Of a DNA stretch of 64,000 bases, positions 30,656 to 41,970 are shown one piece after another. The stretch's first letter is position 1. Each line of letters begins with the position of its first letter. This stretch comes from Manduca sexta. Taxonomy: Eukaryota; Arthropoda; Insecta; Lepidoptera; Sphingidae. The stretch is taken from assembly GCF_014839805.1 (NCBI RefSeq), contig NC_051116.1, forward strand, positions 3,825,556 through 3,889,555, read 5' to 3'. The notes under the pieces are model-generated. The model saw only the letters and a list, made by a program, of their open reading frames with translations. It did no database searches and was not told the DNA's origin. The translations under genes and the position numbers were made by a program.

Positions 30656-30957
30656 TAAAAGCGCCGGCAACCTAGTTGGTAGTGGAATGGACTGCCAAAT
30701 GTCCGCAGGTTCAAAATACAAGGAACGCACCTCTTACTTTTCTAAAATGTGTGTATTCTTTGTGAGATATCGCTTGCATTAACGGTGAAGGAAAAAGGAA
30801 ACCTGTATACCAGAGAAGTTCTTTATAGGAATTTTGAGGGTGTGTGAAGTCTACCAATCCGCACTAGGCCAGCGTGGTGGACTAAGGCCTAATCCCTCTC
30901 AGTAGTAGAAGACACCCGCGTCCAATAATGGGACAGTATATAATACAGGGATGATGT
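30656..30957 (+). repeat. SINE-A sense copy, near full length
   Basis: Head GCAACCTAGTTGG (box A) and AGGTTCAAAAT (box B, decayed), body and tail ending ATAATACAGGGATGATG. Confidence 0.83.
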
Positions 30958-31159
30958 ATTATTATTTAGATCGTATTGGTGTTAACAATGTGTTGCAATC
31001 AAATAAATAAGCCATTAAAGCGGATTAAATAAAATTCGTTCGAGTTTCCCGACTGGCAAATCTTATTTACCCGAGATTGAATTTGCGCCTGATATGAGAT
31101 TTTCATGTTCCCTTCACAATCTAGAGCTGATATATTGAAATGGCACGTATTGCACCTAT

Positions 31160-31435
31160 ATAAGATTATTTATTTATTTATTTATTATCATTATCATTTG
31201 AACAATATCCTTACAAGTTCCTTAAACCTAATACAATATTGTCGCTATTAACTATAGTAACTATTAACTAATATACTACTTAAAACTAGAATATTTAAAC
31301 ATATAATATCAACTAATTATATATATTTTTGTATAGGCTCAACATTTCTAAACTGAAATATGTAACAATCTTATATATTTATCCTGTATAACAAATCAGA
31401 CTTAAAAAAACTCTCTCGATTTCACTCAAAGTACC
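31160..31435 (-). mobile_element. LINE-O 3' end, 5'-truncated
   Basis: (TTTA)n tail at 31167-31190, then ATTATCATTTGAACAATATC and CAATATTGTCGCTATTAACT, up to CTCTCGATTTCACTCAAAGTA. Same sequence in the opposite direction at 58548-58812. Confidence 0.7.
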
Positions 31436-31459
31436 TGAGAATATGTAATATTATATTAA

Positions 31460-31645
31460 GCTTGGTGATGGTAGGATATTTGTATAAAAATAGCGACCTT
31501 ATACTTATAAGGTGTACAAATTGAAATAATGGCTCAAGTGAGTCGCGTTCCGGGATCAGCCTGTATGTAACCGGTTTCGAACAGGCCAGTGTGTGTCGAC
31601 TGTCGACTAATCTCTTGTCCATTGATCTGCCTGTCTATCAGGAAT
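31460..31645 (+). repeat. Rep-D copy, diverged
   Basis: GGTGATGGTAGGATATTTG, GAGTCGCGTTCCGGGATCAG. Confidence 0.7.
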
Positions 31646-32195
31646 TTTTATTTAATAATACAGGCGGATAATTATTATTACCGCGAAACTTCTTCTTTTA
31701 TTATAACAGCCAACGTTTTTTTCGGTGATGCCAATGTCGAGTAATAATAGTAATAAATAAAAGAGACTAAAAATTAGGCAATCAAAGCTCCATTTTGAAA
31801 ACTGTAATTGTTGTTTTCTCTTACCGTATCAATTTGACATATAATTGAAATTGTATCAAAATGTTAAATTTTGTCCACTACGAAACTTATTTATTCGAAA
31901 ATGGTATGTCAAGATGACAATTGACGCGAGGGCATAGACAATAACGTAGATAACATAGATTAAATTTGATTCTTTTGCTCAACAATTATGATTACATAAG
32001 TGTTTCCAATCCAATTTATTTTGTTTGGTTGTATCGTTTAACATAATTGTTTAAACAGTGTTATGTTTATAATTAGTGATTTGTTTTATAACATTAATTA
32101 GCATTCTTGAACTTGTTAGTATATTATAAAATTGATGATTTGATACATATATAAAAATATAAATATGGCGATAGAATAATTGTGACAGTTCGCTT

Positions 32196-32389
32196 ATATG
32201 GACACAGCAAAGTGACTTGCACCTGATGGTAAAAGAAATGAGGTCCAGTAGAATGTCGACTGACGAGAGATGATTATCGCTCGGCAGTCGATACAATGCT
32301 GGCCTGTTGGAACTGTCTATACACAGGCTGATCCCGGAATGCGACACACTTACGTGGGCTACTATTGCGGTTTTTAACACCTTGTGTAC
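32196..32389 (-). repeat. Rep-D, part 1 (split by the hAT element)
   Basis: GTGACTTGCACCTGATGGT to TTTTAACACCTTGTGTAC. Continues at 33013. Confidence 0.8.
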
Positions 32390-33012
32390 CAGTGGCGAAG
32401 GGTGAAAATTTTCAAAAGGTAACCCGAGGAAATATTTTTTTATATACATAATACATAAACATAAACATTATGTCTAAACTCTAAATTTAACAAATAATCA
32501 CATATTTTGAACATAGGTACTTATCTAAAATAGCCTAACAAAAATTAATAACCCACACTATACCCAAACATTAATTATACATTCAAAATTATTAAAAAAT
32601 TTCGCGCCAATGGCCCAACAGTAAGCCGCAAATTCTCGGGTTACCCTGAAGTACACATACACGCACGCACACATGTATTTTTACGTCACTTCCAAAAGAT
32701 TAGACAAAGACACCGCGCTGCGTGTGAAAGAGACAACAATATCGCGAGGGAAGCTATGCGCGGCCGGGTTCACTTCGAACACTAAGGCGCGAGCACTGCG
32801 CGCGAGTTACGATTTAACGTATTGATAATAATATGAACTATGTACCGTAATCGTTGAAGTATTGATTTAATGAAATAAGTAGGTATTGGATGACTTGTTT
32901 GAATATACTATTATTATTCCAGTTATATAGTTATGTTTTTCATTTTATATTTTAAATTAATTTACAAAAGGTAACCCGGTAGGAATCGGCTTGTATGGAC
33001 GCTTCGCCACTG
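32390..33012. mobile_element. Non-autonomous hAT-type element, 8-bp target duplication
   Basis: Terminal inverted repeat CAGTGGCGAAG at the left, CTTCGCCACTG at the right. Flanked by TTGTGTAC at 32382-32389 and 33013-33020, an exact 8-bp duplication, the hallmark of hAT elements. Rep-D is continuous if one duplication and the element are removed. 623 bp, no transposase frame, and an unusually CpG-rich middle (about 32690-32830). AAAGGTAACCCG is repeated just inside both ends. Confidence 0.92.
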
Positions 33013-33065
33013 TTGTGTACGGTAGTCGCTATCTGGACGGATATAAAATATATCCTACCACCAAC
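33013..33065 (-). repeat. Rep-D, part 2
   Basis: TTGTGTACGGTAGTCGCTAT to ATAAAATATATCCTACCACC. Confidence 0.8.
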
Positions 33066-33294
33066 AGTATGTATATAGAGACTATCATATTGGTAGAAAA
33101 ACAGCAACATTTTAAAATAAAACAATTACTGTATAATTTATACATCTATAACAACACATAAAAACAATCACTTTGTAATCAAAAAGCTCTGAGTTCAACG
33201 TTTGAACTTTTGTACTGTCGCGTGTTGGTAAAATACTGTGTTAATGTATGTTTTAAATATTTCGTTTGAATGGTGTTTTTTTTTATCTTTTTTT

Positions 33295-33420
33295 AAGGAG
33301 CTTGGTCTATAGGTATGGTGGTTGGTATGTATACCGTAAGGTCTTGGGTTCGGTTACTCAGGTTTAAATTCGGGTTTAGTTGGGATGCTTACATTTATTT
33401 GCGGTTTTTATGAGATTTAT
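33295..33420 (+). repeat. SINE-P, possible tRNA-derived copy
   Basis: GGAGCTTGGTCTATAGGTATG resembles a degraded tRNA 5' part and TCTTGGGTTCGGTTACTC a box B. Similar head-like stretches occur at 36180 and 49365. Weak. Confidence 0.35.
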
Positions 33421-35054
33421 TTAAATAATATTTATGAGACAATAAATATCTGACATAGCGGTGCAGCGCGGCAGCCGCACGGTTGAGTTAAAGGCACTCT
33501 TCAAAACATGTGTTGCTTTATCTGCCTTCCGTTACTGGTATGACAAGGATAGGAAACTATTAAATAAATAACAATAAAAAAGCCTTTTAATTTTTATTTA
33601 AAAAAATACCATTATCCGATTATTGTACCTAAATCACAATACATTTTGATTTATTATGAGAGTATTTAATTTAAAAAGTATATTTATATTTAAATATTAC
33701 TGCAACATTTAAAGAATCATAATAATCAATAATATTTTGGTTTTTAGTTATGGGGCAATTTAAAACGCAGTAGGAGAAAATATAGTGAAATAAGGAGAGT
33801 TAGTTCCATCAGAAACAAATATTTATACTTTTTATTCTATTGTAACATGGCAAAATGACTTCCTTACATAAGTTACAAGAAGAATTTTGCTATATCGTAT
33901 TCATGGATTGGCACAATTATCCCACCTAATTACTACAAAAATGTTCTTAAAGTTGAGTTTAATATTGTTTTTGAACCTTAATATCGTAAATAAGTCTTAT
34001 CTATCTCTCAATTTAAATCTGCAAGCTTCATCCCATTTAAATATCAAAACATTTCCTATTAAAACAATAATTAAAATACCGTAGCTTCGTAGACATTCGC
34101 TACGAACGCTACGAACGTAGGCGGATGCTACGAAGCACGTAGCTGGCATATTCGCAATGAGTCAAAATTCCTCCCTTTTTACGGTACAATTAATTTGAAT
34201 GTTGAGTCATCGGATTTTGAGGCTAGAGTACGCGGAATCGAAGTTTCGCAGAGTTGATTTTTAATCTCGGATTTTCAGTTTGTTTATTCATTCGTAAGGC
34301 TGTGTTTTGTTTAAGGGCATTTACAATTTAAAAATGGTATATCGATATAAGGAAGAAATACAGTTTTAAATATTAGTTTATGTATCAATGAAATGTTTAT
34401 TGTAAACGTGATGAAAGGATATGAGGTTTTACGTGGCATATTTTTGCACATTTTGCGATTTAATCAAGCTATGAAAACCTATAGTACTTCTCGTAGAATC
34501 ATGATATTTGTCAAGACGCAATATCTGACAGTAAAAGTAAAGTAAAAAATATGAAAGTCGTAACACGTACTTATATTTACTATACGTTAGTTACCAGTTT
34601 GTGCTACCGAAGGGTTCAATCGGAGCCCGAGTCTAAATCGCATTGGCTTTTTTAAAGGCCAACCCGACACACCATATAGTAGAAGAAGAAAAACGATTTA
34701 TTGGGTATATAGGTACTATATGTATAAGTACGAGCTGTATGCCGTTCTGATGATAATTAGATTCTACATAAAGAGAAGTCGACATGAATCGAGTTGTATA
34801 GATCCTTAGTTATTGCGCACTTGTCCTTTTTCTTGTTTAAAGTTTGATCTCGAAATTGTACAACATAGGAGTGGCAAGTTGTTGTTAATTCAATATTATA
34901 GAACGTACTATTTAGAATCAAGGCTATCGGACACTTTTCAGCTAGGCTATTTCATTAAGTTATCTAAAAGCATAACGGCACGCCTTGCACATCCAGCTAT
35001 ATGTTAAGCCAAGCCAATACTACGAAAGTTATATGCTGCAACTTTCAATCAAGC
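33421..35054. other. AT-rich, no gene seen
   Basis: Contains a CTACGAA/TTCGTAG-rich cluster at 34083-34145 (see findings). Short open frames here look like chance. Confidence 0.4.
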
Positions 35055-35348
35055 TTGGGTTTTTGGTCTCTCAAATGTGAGAGTCCCCTTGCGTGGATAC
35101 CACTGCATTGCCTATTTCTGCCGCTAAGCAGAAGTGTATAGTCACTGTTGTGTTCCGCTTTGAAAAAACATTGTCACTACTGGACACAATTAGACTTAAC
35201 ATCTCATATCTCAGGATGGTGAGCGCAGTGGAATATCAAACAATACTTTGTAATTCAAGTATTGCATGGTGTCTCTACTGTTTATGTGCGGCTGCATCGC
35301 TTACCATCAGGCGAACGGTAAGCTTGTCTCGTCATTCAAAGCAATAAA
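35055..35348 (+). repeat. Rep-C sense copy, near full length
   Basis: TTTGGTCTCTCAAATGTGAG to CATTCAAAGCAATAAAAAAA. Confidence 0.85.
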
Positions 35349-35470
35349 AAAAGCCCGTCAGAATCATTGTCTACGGTCCGCCGTTGATTGTTCGTGACGT
35401 CAGATCCAACTGTTTAATTGACGAATATTGCCTATAAATACCCAAAACATTCATTTCAGGCGACATGCAA

Positions 35471-35543
35471 GCCCTGCTAGCTCATTCGGTAGAGCATGAG
35501 ACTCTTAATATCAGGGTCGTGGGTTCGAGCCGCACGTTGGGCG
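35471..35543 (+). pseudogene. tRNA-Lys(CUU) pseudogene
   Basis: A 73-nt cloverleaf with anticodon CTT at 35504-35506 and a canonical GGTTCGAGC T-loop region. It closely matches the usual insect tRNA-Lys(CUU), but each of three stems has a mismatch: T5 against T68 in the acceptor stem, G30 against A40 in the anticodon stem, G52 against G62 in the T stem; position 15 in the D loop is T. It is followed by CAATCGTTTTTC, so a T run that could serve as a Pol III terminator exists. Most likely a dead copy; a diverged working tRNA is less likely. Confidence 0.8.
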
Positions 35544-35764
35544 GCAATCGTTTTTCTGTGAAGGTTGCGGTTGCATGCACTTGCGCACCCCGCGACCTTC
35601 TGTATTAGGGAGTGAGAGTCGAATGGTTGGGTTTTAGTCGGAGGGACGGTTTATACCGGCGAGTCCGGCAGAAATACGTAAACGGATTTCCTCGTGTTAA
35701 AAAAAAAAGAAAAAAAGGGGACATTCAATTGTGTGCACTTGTATAGAAATATTGTCCGTCTGAT

Positions 35765-35880
35765 AAAATCATCATCAACATCATCATTAGCCGCAGGATT
35801 TCCACTGCTGAACATAGGCTCCAAAGATTTCCAGATCAACCTATTGGAAGCGGCCCGCATCCAGCGACCTCCTGATAAAA
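35765..35880 (+). repeat. Interspersed repeat of the CATCATCATTAGCCG type
   Basis: ATCATCATCAACATCATCAT, then GGATTTCCACTGCTGAACAT and GCGGCCCGCATCCAGCGACC. I recall this block as common in insect genomes; the parent element is unknown to me. Confidence 0.55.
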
Positions 35881-36179
35881 TATAATTCTAAAATAAATAA
35901 GTAATTTTACATTTATACTTCACCCTTCTGTTTTAAAAGATAATAAAAGATCAACATCCAGAAGTCTATAGGAATATAAAGTCATAAATAACTTGCCCCG
36001 AAATGACGCGGCGACGATAAAAGCTATGATAATGAACTGACCCTTAAGTACTTTTCACCCTCATCACGAAATTCTATAGTTGACCCACAAACCTTTAAGG
36101 GTCTGAGATAAGCATGACTATATATATTTTTGAAGGCAGTGAAGTGAAATTGATAGTTTATATAGGTGGACGGTAAAAT

Positions 36180-36310
36180 GCTTCATTGGTGTAGTGAGTG
36201 TACTAGACACGGGCAGTGAAGTTCGGGGTTCGAATTCCAGATTTTTTTGCGGGTTTTTGAAAATCATTGGTCTAGGGACGTTCGGGGTTCAAATCCAAAA
36301 AAAAAAAATC
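36180..36310 (+). repeat. SINE-P, possible tRNA-derived copy
   Basis: GCTTCATTGGTGTAGTGAGTG (box A-like) and GGGGTTCGAATTCCAG (box B, good match) are 40-50 nt apart. An imperfect repeat of the GTTCGGGGTTC part follows, then an A run. Confidence 0.45.
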
Positions 36311-37520
36311 CCGGCTTTTAATTTGAAAACAATTAAGTAATGTACTTGTATGGTCAGTGTTTAATGTTAGATATATTTTTTTTATATTGGCACGAAATAG
36401 TTACCCCTGAGGTAACTTTTCTTTTTCAGGGGTAGGCAGACTTGTAACACACTTACATTTCGCATGCTAAGTAATAGCGATCAAATCTTGTCATTTACCG
36501 AAAATAATAGGGTATTTGACTTTTAATTTCAACATTTTTAAATATGTAACAGCAACCAGTACAAAAAAGAAAGTCTTCTGAAAAATATTAAAATTGGGTA
36601 AGAAATGAGACAGTAATTCAAATTTCAAATATTGCTACGTGCAGGAGTGGGCGTGGAGTGGGGATATCGCTCCATCTCTTTCTTTCGCACGCATCGTAAT
36701 GCCCGCTGACGTCACATGCAAGTATTTCGTCTCTTTTCTGTTTTTTGACACTCATCTCTTCTATCTAACTTCAATGGCTTATAACTTGTGGATATTTACA
36801 CAATTCAATGATTTCTTCTGTTTAAAAATTTATACGACGTACATATTTGATAAAAGTTATAAAAAAAAACAAATACCCTATTCCAGACTTCGGGATGTTA
36901 CTAAAAACTCGTTGTTCGTAAGAATCTCCGGTATCTTCCATCACAATTTTCACTTGTTGCTGCCTATCCCCTAAGCTACTGTCGTGAATAAAAGCGATCC
37001 AGAGCCCACTGTAACATTCACTTACATATTTCATAAGCCCCCGAAACCGAAGCACGTATTTTTATTATTTATTACACGCGGTCTCGGCCTTTTCACAACG
37101 CTTTATTAAAAATACATCTCCCAGTTGCTATAATTTGATAGAAATCGTATTTTTCTATTTTAGGATATTTTTTTTTACTTAGGCTTTAATGCTAATATTA
37201 TAAGAGTATTTCGCAAAATAAATGTGCGTAACGAAATAGTTTTATGAAATATTGTTTTATTATTTTTTTGTCTGTTTTTTTTGTTTGTTTGTCTGAGCAT
37301 ATTCGTTCTATAAAATAATATTATATAGGTTGTATGTTTTAAGACATACAAAAAAGAATCAGATGCGACTGAAATGTATCGTAATACATCATAAAAAGCT
37401 TTTTCGTTGCGTACATTTATTTTAAGAAATATAAATGCGAAAGTTTGTGAACATGTTTCGGTGTTAGAAATAAACGTAGAAACTATTCAACGAATTTGGA
37501 AGAAATTTTCACACAGATAA
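36311..37520. other. No gene recognised
   Basis: A CpG-bearing stretch at about 36630-36725 (CATCGTAATGCCCGCTGACG) looks transposon-like. The 111-codon frame at 36639-36974 has no recognisable domain. Confidence 0.4.
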
Positions 37521-37524
37521 AGCT

Positions 37525-37700
37525 CACACACCTATCTCTAAAGGGGTAGAAGTAACCAGGGTACCTACTTTTCGCTTTGTGTGCTCCGTCCCATGATGTG
37601 ATGGGGCGAGTCCAACGCCATTTCGGAGACAAAAAGGCATGTTCTTGTGCTCCGTCCCATGATATGGGCGAGTCTACCGCCATATCAAACGCAAAAGGGC
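37525..37700 (-). repeat. SINE-B copy with internal duplication
   Basis: The GTGCTCCGTCCCATGAT block occurs twice, at about 37579 and 37649, each followed by a GGGCGAGTC and CCGCCAT-like block. Confidence 0.7.
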
Positions 37701-37732
37701 ATTTTCAGGATTTGCAAAATATTATCAGCTAT

Positions 37733-37870
37733 TTGGATTTTTTTATTGCTTTGAATGACAAGACGAGCTTGCCGGACGTGATAGTAATTGATACGTCCGC
37801 CTATAAACAGTAGAAACATCATCCAACTTTTTTAATTACAAAGTATTTTTTGGTATTCCACTGCGCTAAA
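37733..37870 (-). repeat. Rep-C fragment
   Basis: TTTTTTATTGCTTTGAATGA to GGTATTCCACTGCGCTA; truncated. Confidence 0.75.
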
Positions 37871-38734
37871 TTCATTTGGTTATCTGCCATTCAAGGAATT
37901 TTAGTTCTATTTCCAATGAATATAAGGTCGTCAGTAAATAGAAACCATTAAATTAGATATTAAACGACAATCATTGCTCGCAAACGTGATTTTAATCCTA
38001 AAAGGAATAGTTTCTCCGCAATACATATCCGGTCTTTACCGAGAACATGTTACTATTTAAGGAAAATTCTTAGAAATAATCTGTTTATGTTTTCTATACG
38101 AATATGTCCGTATTGTTTTGTTGGAAGTGGATTTCCGTCTAATGTATGTCATATTGTGTTTAATAAATTGTTTTTACTATGTAGCGATCATGTCACTGTT
38201 TTTAGGAAGATTTTTAATGTCTAAATATAGTCATATTTATGGTTTACTATGTAGACCAAGCCACTTAACCAAAAGCAATTTATCGACTGTAAAACGAAAT
38301 GCAAATACGGATTTGCAAGATTGTTTATTAATAATTTCATGATGTTGGCTAGATAGGATTTAAAAGTATAGAAAATTGAATCATTTTCTTTAATGTCAGC
38401 TTTTTTAACCGCCGTAGAGCAAGTTTGATTGTTTCTATATCAATTGTCCTTGATAAATTATTTTCCTTGCATTCTCGACCATTTTTTTTTTGTAAAAACA
38501 AGACTCAAAATCACGATAGATCCATTACCAAAAGAGTCATGGATGAACTCTACATAACTAAATTGTATTTGTCTAGTGTAATAGCTATCTATTTGTAAAA
38601 GCTGGTGCAATTTTATCTATGCGTGTACAGATAAAAAGCCGTCTGGCCATCACTCGCCTATTATTGACTTGGTCATAGTCAGACATTCGAAATTTAAAAT
38701 ATAGCTAGACACAAGGATTGCACCCCATCCTTGT
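37871..38734. other. No recognised feature
   Basis: AT-rich; no exon pattern or repeat match seen. Confidence 0.4.
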
Positions 38735-38912
38735 TCATCTCAGTCGTCTGTCTGCCGTCGGTGGGCCCGCACGCTCGCTCCCGCCGCCCGCGCGTTCCAG
38801 ACACAAAAAACATATAATCTGTGCGTGTTTTTTGCAATTTAACACCCGCCATTACAGTGTGTGTGACTTTTTTTGGATTGTTCTGGCAACTGGCATCAAA
38901 GCATACAGCCTT
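38735..38912 (+). promoter_or_regulatory. GC/CpG-rich block; candidate promoter or 5' non-coding exon
   Basis: About 60 bp at 38741-38800 is strongly CpG-rich (GGCCCGCACGCTCGCTCCC, CCGCCCGCGCG), very unlike the flanks. Downstream the sequence reaches CATACAGCCTT|gtaagt with a perfect donor at 38913. This layout would suit a first exon on plus. Short frames across it on both strands have no recognisable domain. A transposon terminal region is an alternative. Confidence 0.35.
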
Positions 38913-39650
38913 GTAAGTTTTTTTCATCCTTTTATATTCGTGCTTGTTTATTGATTCTGTTTTGTTTTGTGAATTTTATTTGTTTCATTAACGGTTATTT
39001 TTGAAGTGGTGTACGGTTTTTAATTTTATTTGGTATTGACATGTGTACGGCGTTGTTTTTTAAAATCTTAGTCAACATAAACTCTTTAGCTTTCGACTAG
39101 ACAACGAAGCAGCAGATTGTTTTAATAGTTTTAAAGATTTATGGCAAAGGATTCGGTCCGTGCAGCCGGTGTCAGACCGCATGTCGGTAATGGGTCGAAT
39201 CTACATCTCAGTATGGGTAAAGATGAATTATTACTCATAATATTGGGGTAATGGTCGAAGAATATTCTTACGGCGTTTTTATATTTCACCGTTCAGGTAA
39301 GGTCATAAAATATTCTTGTCATATGATGACTTTTTCACAGTAAAGTACACGTGCGATTTGATGAGTCATTATATTTAATAAAATATATATAACGGTTATG
39401 AAATTAGTAATAATATAAAATAAAAAGGTCACATAAATTTAGATTAGAATCTAGATAGTCATGACTGTAAAGTAAATTATATTTATAATAAATAGTAATT
39501 ACTTGTGTAATTTTAGAAAAAGTTATGACATGTAGATTTATGTATACTAGTTAAAATAGAATTGTTTAAACAATTGTATATTTATTTATCCTTTATAAAA
39601 GTATGAGAAAAGCATTTGGAAAATATGTTTTGTATATTGAAATAAAAGTA
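38913..39650. other. No recognised feature
   Basis: If the block above is a first exon, this would be intron. T-rich on plus just after the donor. Confidence 0.3.
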
Positions 39651-39654
39651 TTTT

Positions 39655-39730
39655 TACGGATTTTATTGCGGTATTTAAAATTATAGTTTCTCCCGTCATT
39701 ACGAAGTCTGTAGTCACACTGGTGTAATTA
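39655..39730 (+). repeat. Rep-F fragment
   Basis: ACGGATTTTATTGCGGTAT, TTTCTCCCGTCATTACGAAG. Confidence 0.55.
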
Positions 39731-39982
39731 AAAGTTTAATTACATAAATAACTCCATTTCCATTTCTGTTTAGTGTAAATATTATATTTCTGTTTTTTAT
39801 AGATGGGAATGTACGCAGTAGTCGTTAAAATGTTTTTATTATGAAGGAACCGTGTAGGGAACACGACTACAGCTTAATGGAAAGGATAGAGTAATAAATA
39901 TAGTATGACATATGTTTACGCTTTAATCTTTGAAACGTATATAGATGTGATTATTGCAATGATAGATGTTATATCAGTTTTA

Positions 39983-40030
39983 TGATAACGGCGAGCTTAT
40001 CGCCATATCGAGCACAACAATCTCGTGCAG
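39983..40030 (-). repeat. SINE-B fragment
   Basis: CGGCGAGCTTATCGCCATAT then CGAGCAC. Confidence 0.55.
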
Positions 40031-40334
40031 GGAAATACTTTATAATATTTTAAATCGCTTATTCTGTTAGACTTTAGATCCTGGCATGACATCAGTTTGA
40101 GTTAATTTTATAACACTGGCGTAATGATTTTTACGCTCTTTGAAATAAAATCTATTTTCTGATTTTATCAAGGATATGTTTTTATAGTCAATAGTCGTGA
40201 CACTAAACGGACTTGTGGGTGCAAGATGACATGAGGGACTTTCAGTTAACACTCTAGGCTATTTGGTAAATATTTGAATATATGAAGGATTTCTCCTGTA
40301 TACCTGATATCCACAAGAATTTATATTTGAAATC

Positions 40335-40400
40335 CCGCACTAGGCCGGCGTGGTGGACTAATGCTTAAATCCTTTGAGAAGAGTCTGTGCCCAACAACGA
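40335..40400 (+). repeat. SINE-A fragment
   Basis: CCGCACTAGGCCGGCGTGGT, GACTAATGCTTAAATCC. Confidence 0.65.
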
Positions 40401-40424
40401 GTCAGTGTAATCGTTATAAAAGTG

Positions 40425-40690
40425 GGGCAGGGCTAGATGGGAAGGAAGAGTGGGAGAAGGATAAGGAACCGTCTTAGGATGAGCGGAAGGGAGAGGGCGA
40501 GCGATTGTTCGCGGTCCCTTATAGGCTTCCGTGTGAATTTTGCAACCAAGAGGTAGACACGTTCCACTATGTGCCTAGTCATAATGTCCCTCCAAGCATG
40601 GGCGTGCAATCGGTATGGACGCCGAGCGCACAAGAATTGCCTCGAGAGGGGGGGGGGACCCTCGCAAGTTCCACAAGGGTGTAAATGATT
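40425..40690 (+). repeat. Rep-E copy
   Basis: GGGAAGGAAGAGTGGGAGAA, CCCTTATAGGCTTCCGTGTG, GGGCGTGCAATCGG and a G run. Confidence 0.65.
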
Positions 40691-41249
40691 CCCATTAATC
40701 ACAAGACCTAGGGGTGTTGTCGGACTCTCCTAAAATGTAAGTTGACGTATTTGATACTATTTTTAACTTAACTTTAGGCGATTCCGAATGATGAAATCAT
40801 GATGCGTCATAGTTTTTTTAGTTTATTTTATTTGTGCAGTGATGCTTATCACGATGATGTAGTTTATTCCGAAAAGTCAGCAGCTTTTATGGTCACGGAG
40901 GAGATTGAAGTGTTGGTCGTCCGAAAAGTCAAAGTATATCTACATTTTACAATTACTTTAATGTCTATGTAAGCAGTAAGAAGTATAAACATACAATTGT
41001 ATCACCAAAGGTAACAAGGTATATACCTAGTGCCTTGCTACGAACGAATTTCCATACTATAATAGCAGCCTGTCAACATATTGGTTACTATTCCATTCTC
41101 GGACATGTTCCATAGAGGACACTATGGGATAGAGGAATATCATTTATACTTTGACAGTATCAGTATAAGAGTTAAATTCTCTCAATGAAAAGAAAAGAAA
41201 TTTTGTTTGAAATTATATACAAATATGTAAATATGTGGGTGTGTCTGTA

Positions 41250-41465
41250 TGCACAGGCACACATACACCCTCTCACATACACACATATGGGCAATTAGAG
41301 AGCCGATTTTTCGCCATTTGAAATCCTTCGCTTATGATAGCGAGTGAGACTATCGCCATAATGAGCGCAAACTCCAGACTCAAGGTTGATACGGGCAGAA
41401 GAAACAATATTGTTTTTACCCACCCGGGGTCGAACCCAAGACTGCTATAAAACCCCGCCACTGAC
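41250..41465 (-). repeat. SINE-B copy, decayed
   Basis: GCGAGTGAGACTATCGCCAT, then AATGAGCGCAAACTCCAGAC and a box-B-like GGGGTCGAACCCAAGACTG. Confidence 0.6.
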
Positions 41466-41585
41466 AGTCAACTTAATTGTAATCTAAATCATAATTTTTG
41501 TTTGTGGGTAAAATAACATCAGTGTTTCAGTACATGTCACATCAGTAACTTTAGTTTATTTGGATTTTTCTTTGCCTAGAGATTT

Positions 41586-41662
41586 TTTGTCATGGCAAAG
41601 TGACCCCACTGTACTTAATGGTAAGCGGAGTTCAGTCCTAGTATCGACTGACAAGAGATAAT
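41586..41662 (-). repeat. Rep-D, part 1 (split by Rep-E)
   Basis: CATGGCAAAGTGACCCCACT to ACTGACAAGAGATAATC. Confidence 0.75.
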
Positions 41663-41916
41663 CAACCCCCCCCCCCCCTCTGAGGTAATTCTTGTGCGCT
41701 CGGTCTCCCTACCGAATGCACGGCTATGCACAGAGTTCAGTGTGTATACCTCATGGTTGCTAAATTCACATTGAGGCCTATAAGGGCTCGCGAACATCTC
41801 CCATACTTCCTTCCCACCTATTCCCCTAGGGACTCCTGTGGTTGCTTAGGCGGGGGATCGCCTGTACACCTTTCGCAGGGTACCTACAGTGATGACCACA
41901 GTGGTTCCCAAAAAAA
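41663..41916 (-). repeat. Rep-E inserted into Rep-D
   Basis: Starts with a C run and CTCTGAGGTAATTCTTGTGC; contains CTCATGGTTGCTAAATTCAC. It is bounded by AAGAGATAATC at 41652-41662 and again at about 41917-41927, and Rep-D resumes afterwards, so it is a nested insertion with an 11-bp duplication. Opposite orientation to 40425-40690. Confidence 0.7.
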
Positions 41917-41970
41917 AAAGAGATAATCCCTCGCCAGTCGACATAACAATGCCTTTGAAACGGATATTCT
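41917..41970 (-). repeat. Rep-D, part 2
   Basis: GAGATAATCCCTCGCCAGTC then GACATAACAATGCC. Confidence 0.7.

Noticed and set aside
36180..36260. Functional tRNA gene (box A- and box B-like motifs)
   Set aside because: No cloverleaf stems form; it fits a tRNA-derived SINE head better.
36639..36974. 111-codon plus-strand frame
   Set aside because: No domain, odd composition, starts in a repeat-like CpG stretch; no splice or promoter support.
38694..38954. Pair of opposite 77- and 78-codon frames over the GC-rich block
   Set aside because: Mirror frames caused by GC-rich sequence; no recognisable protein. The block is better seen as possible regulatory DNA.
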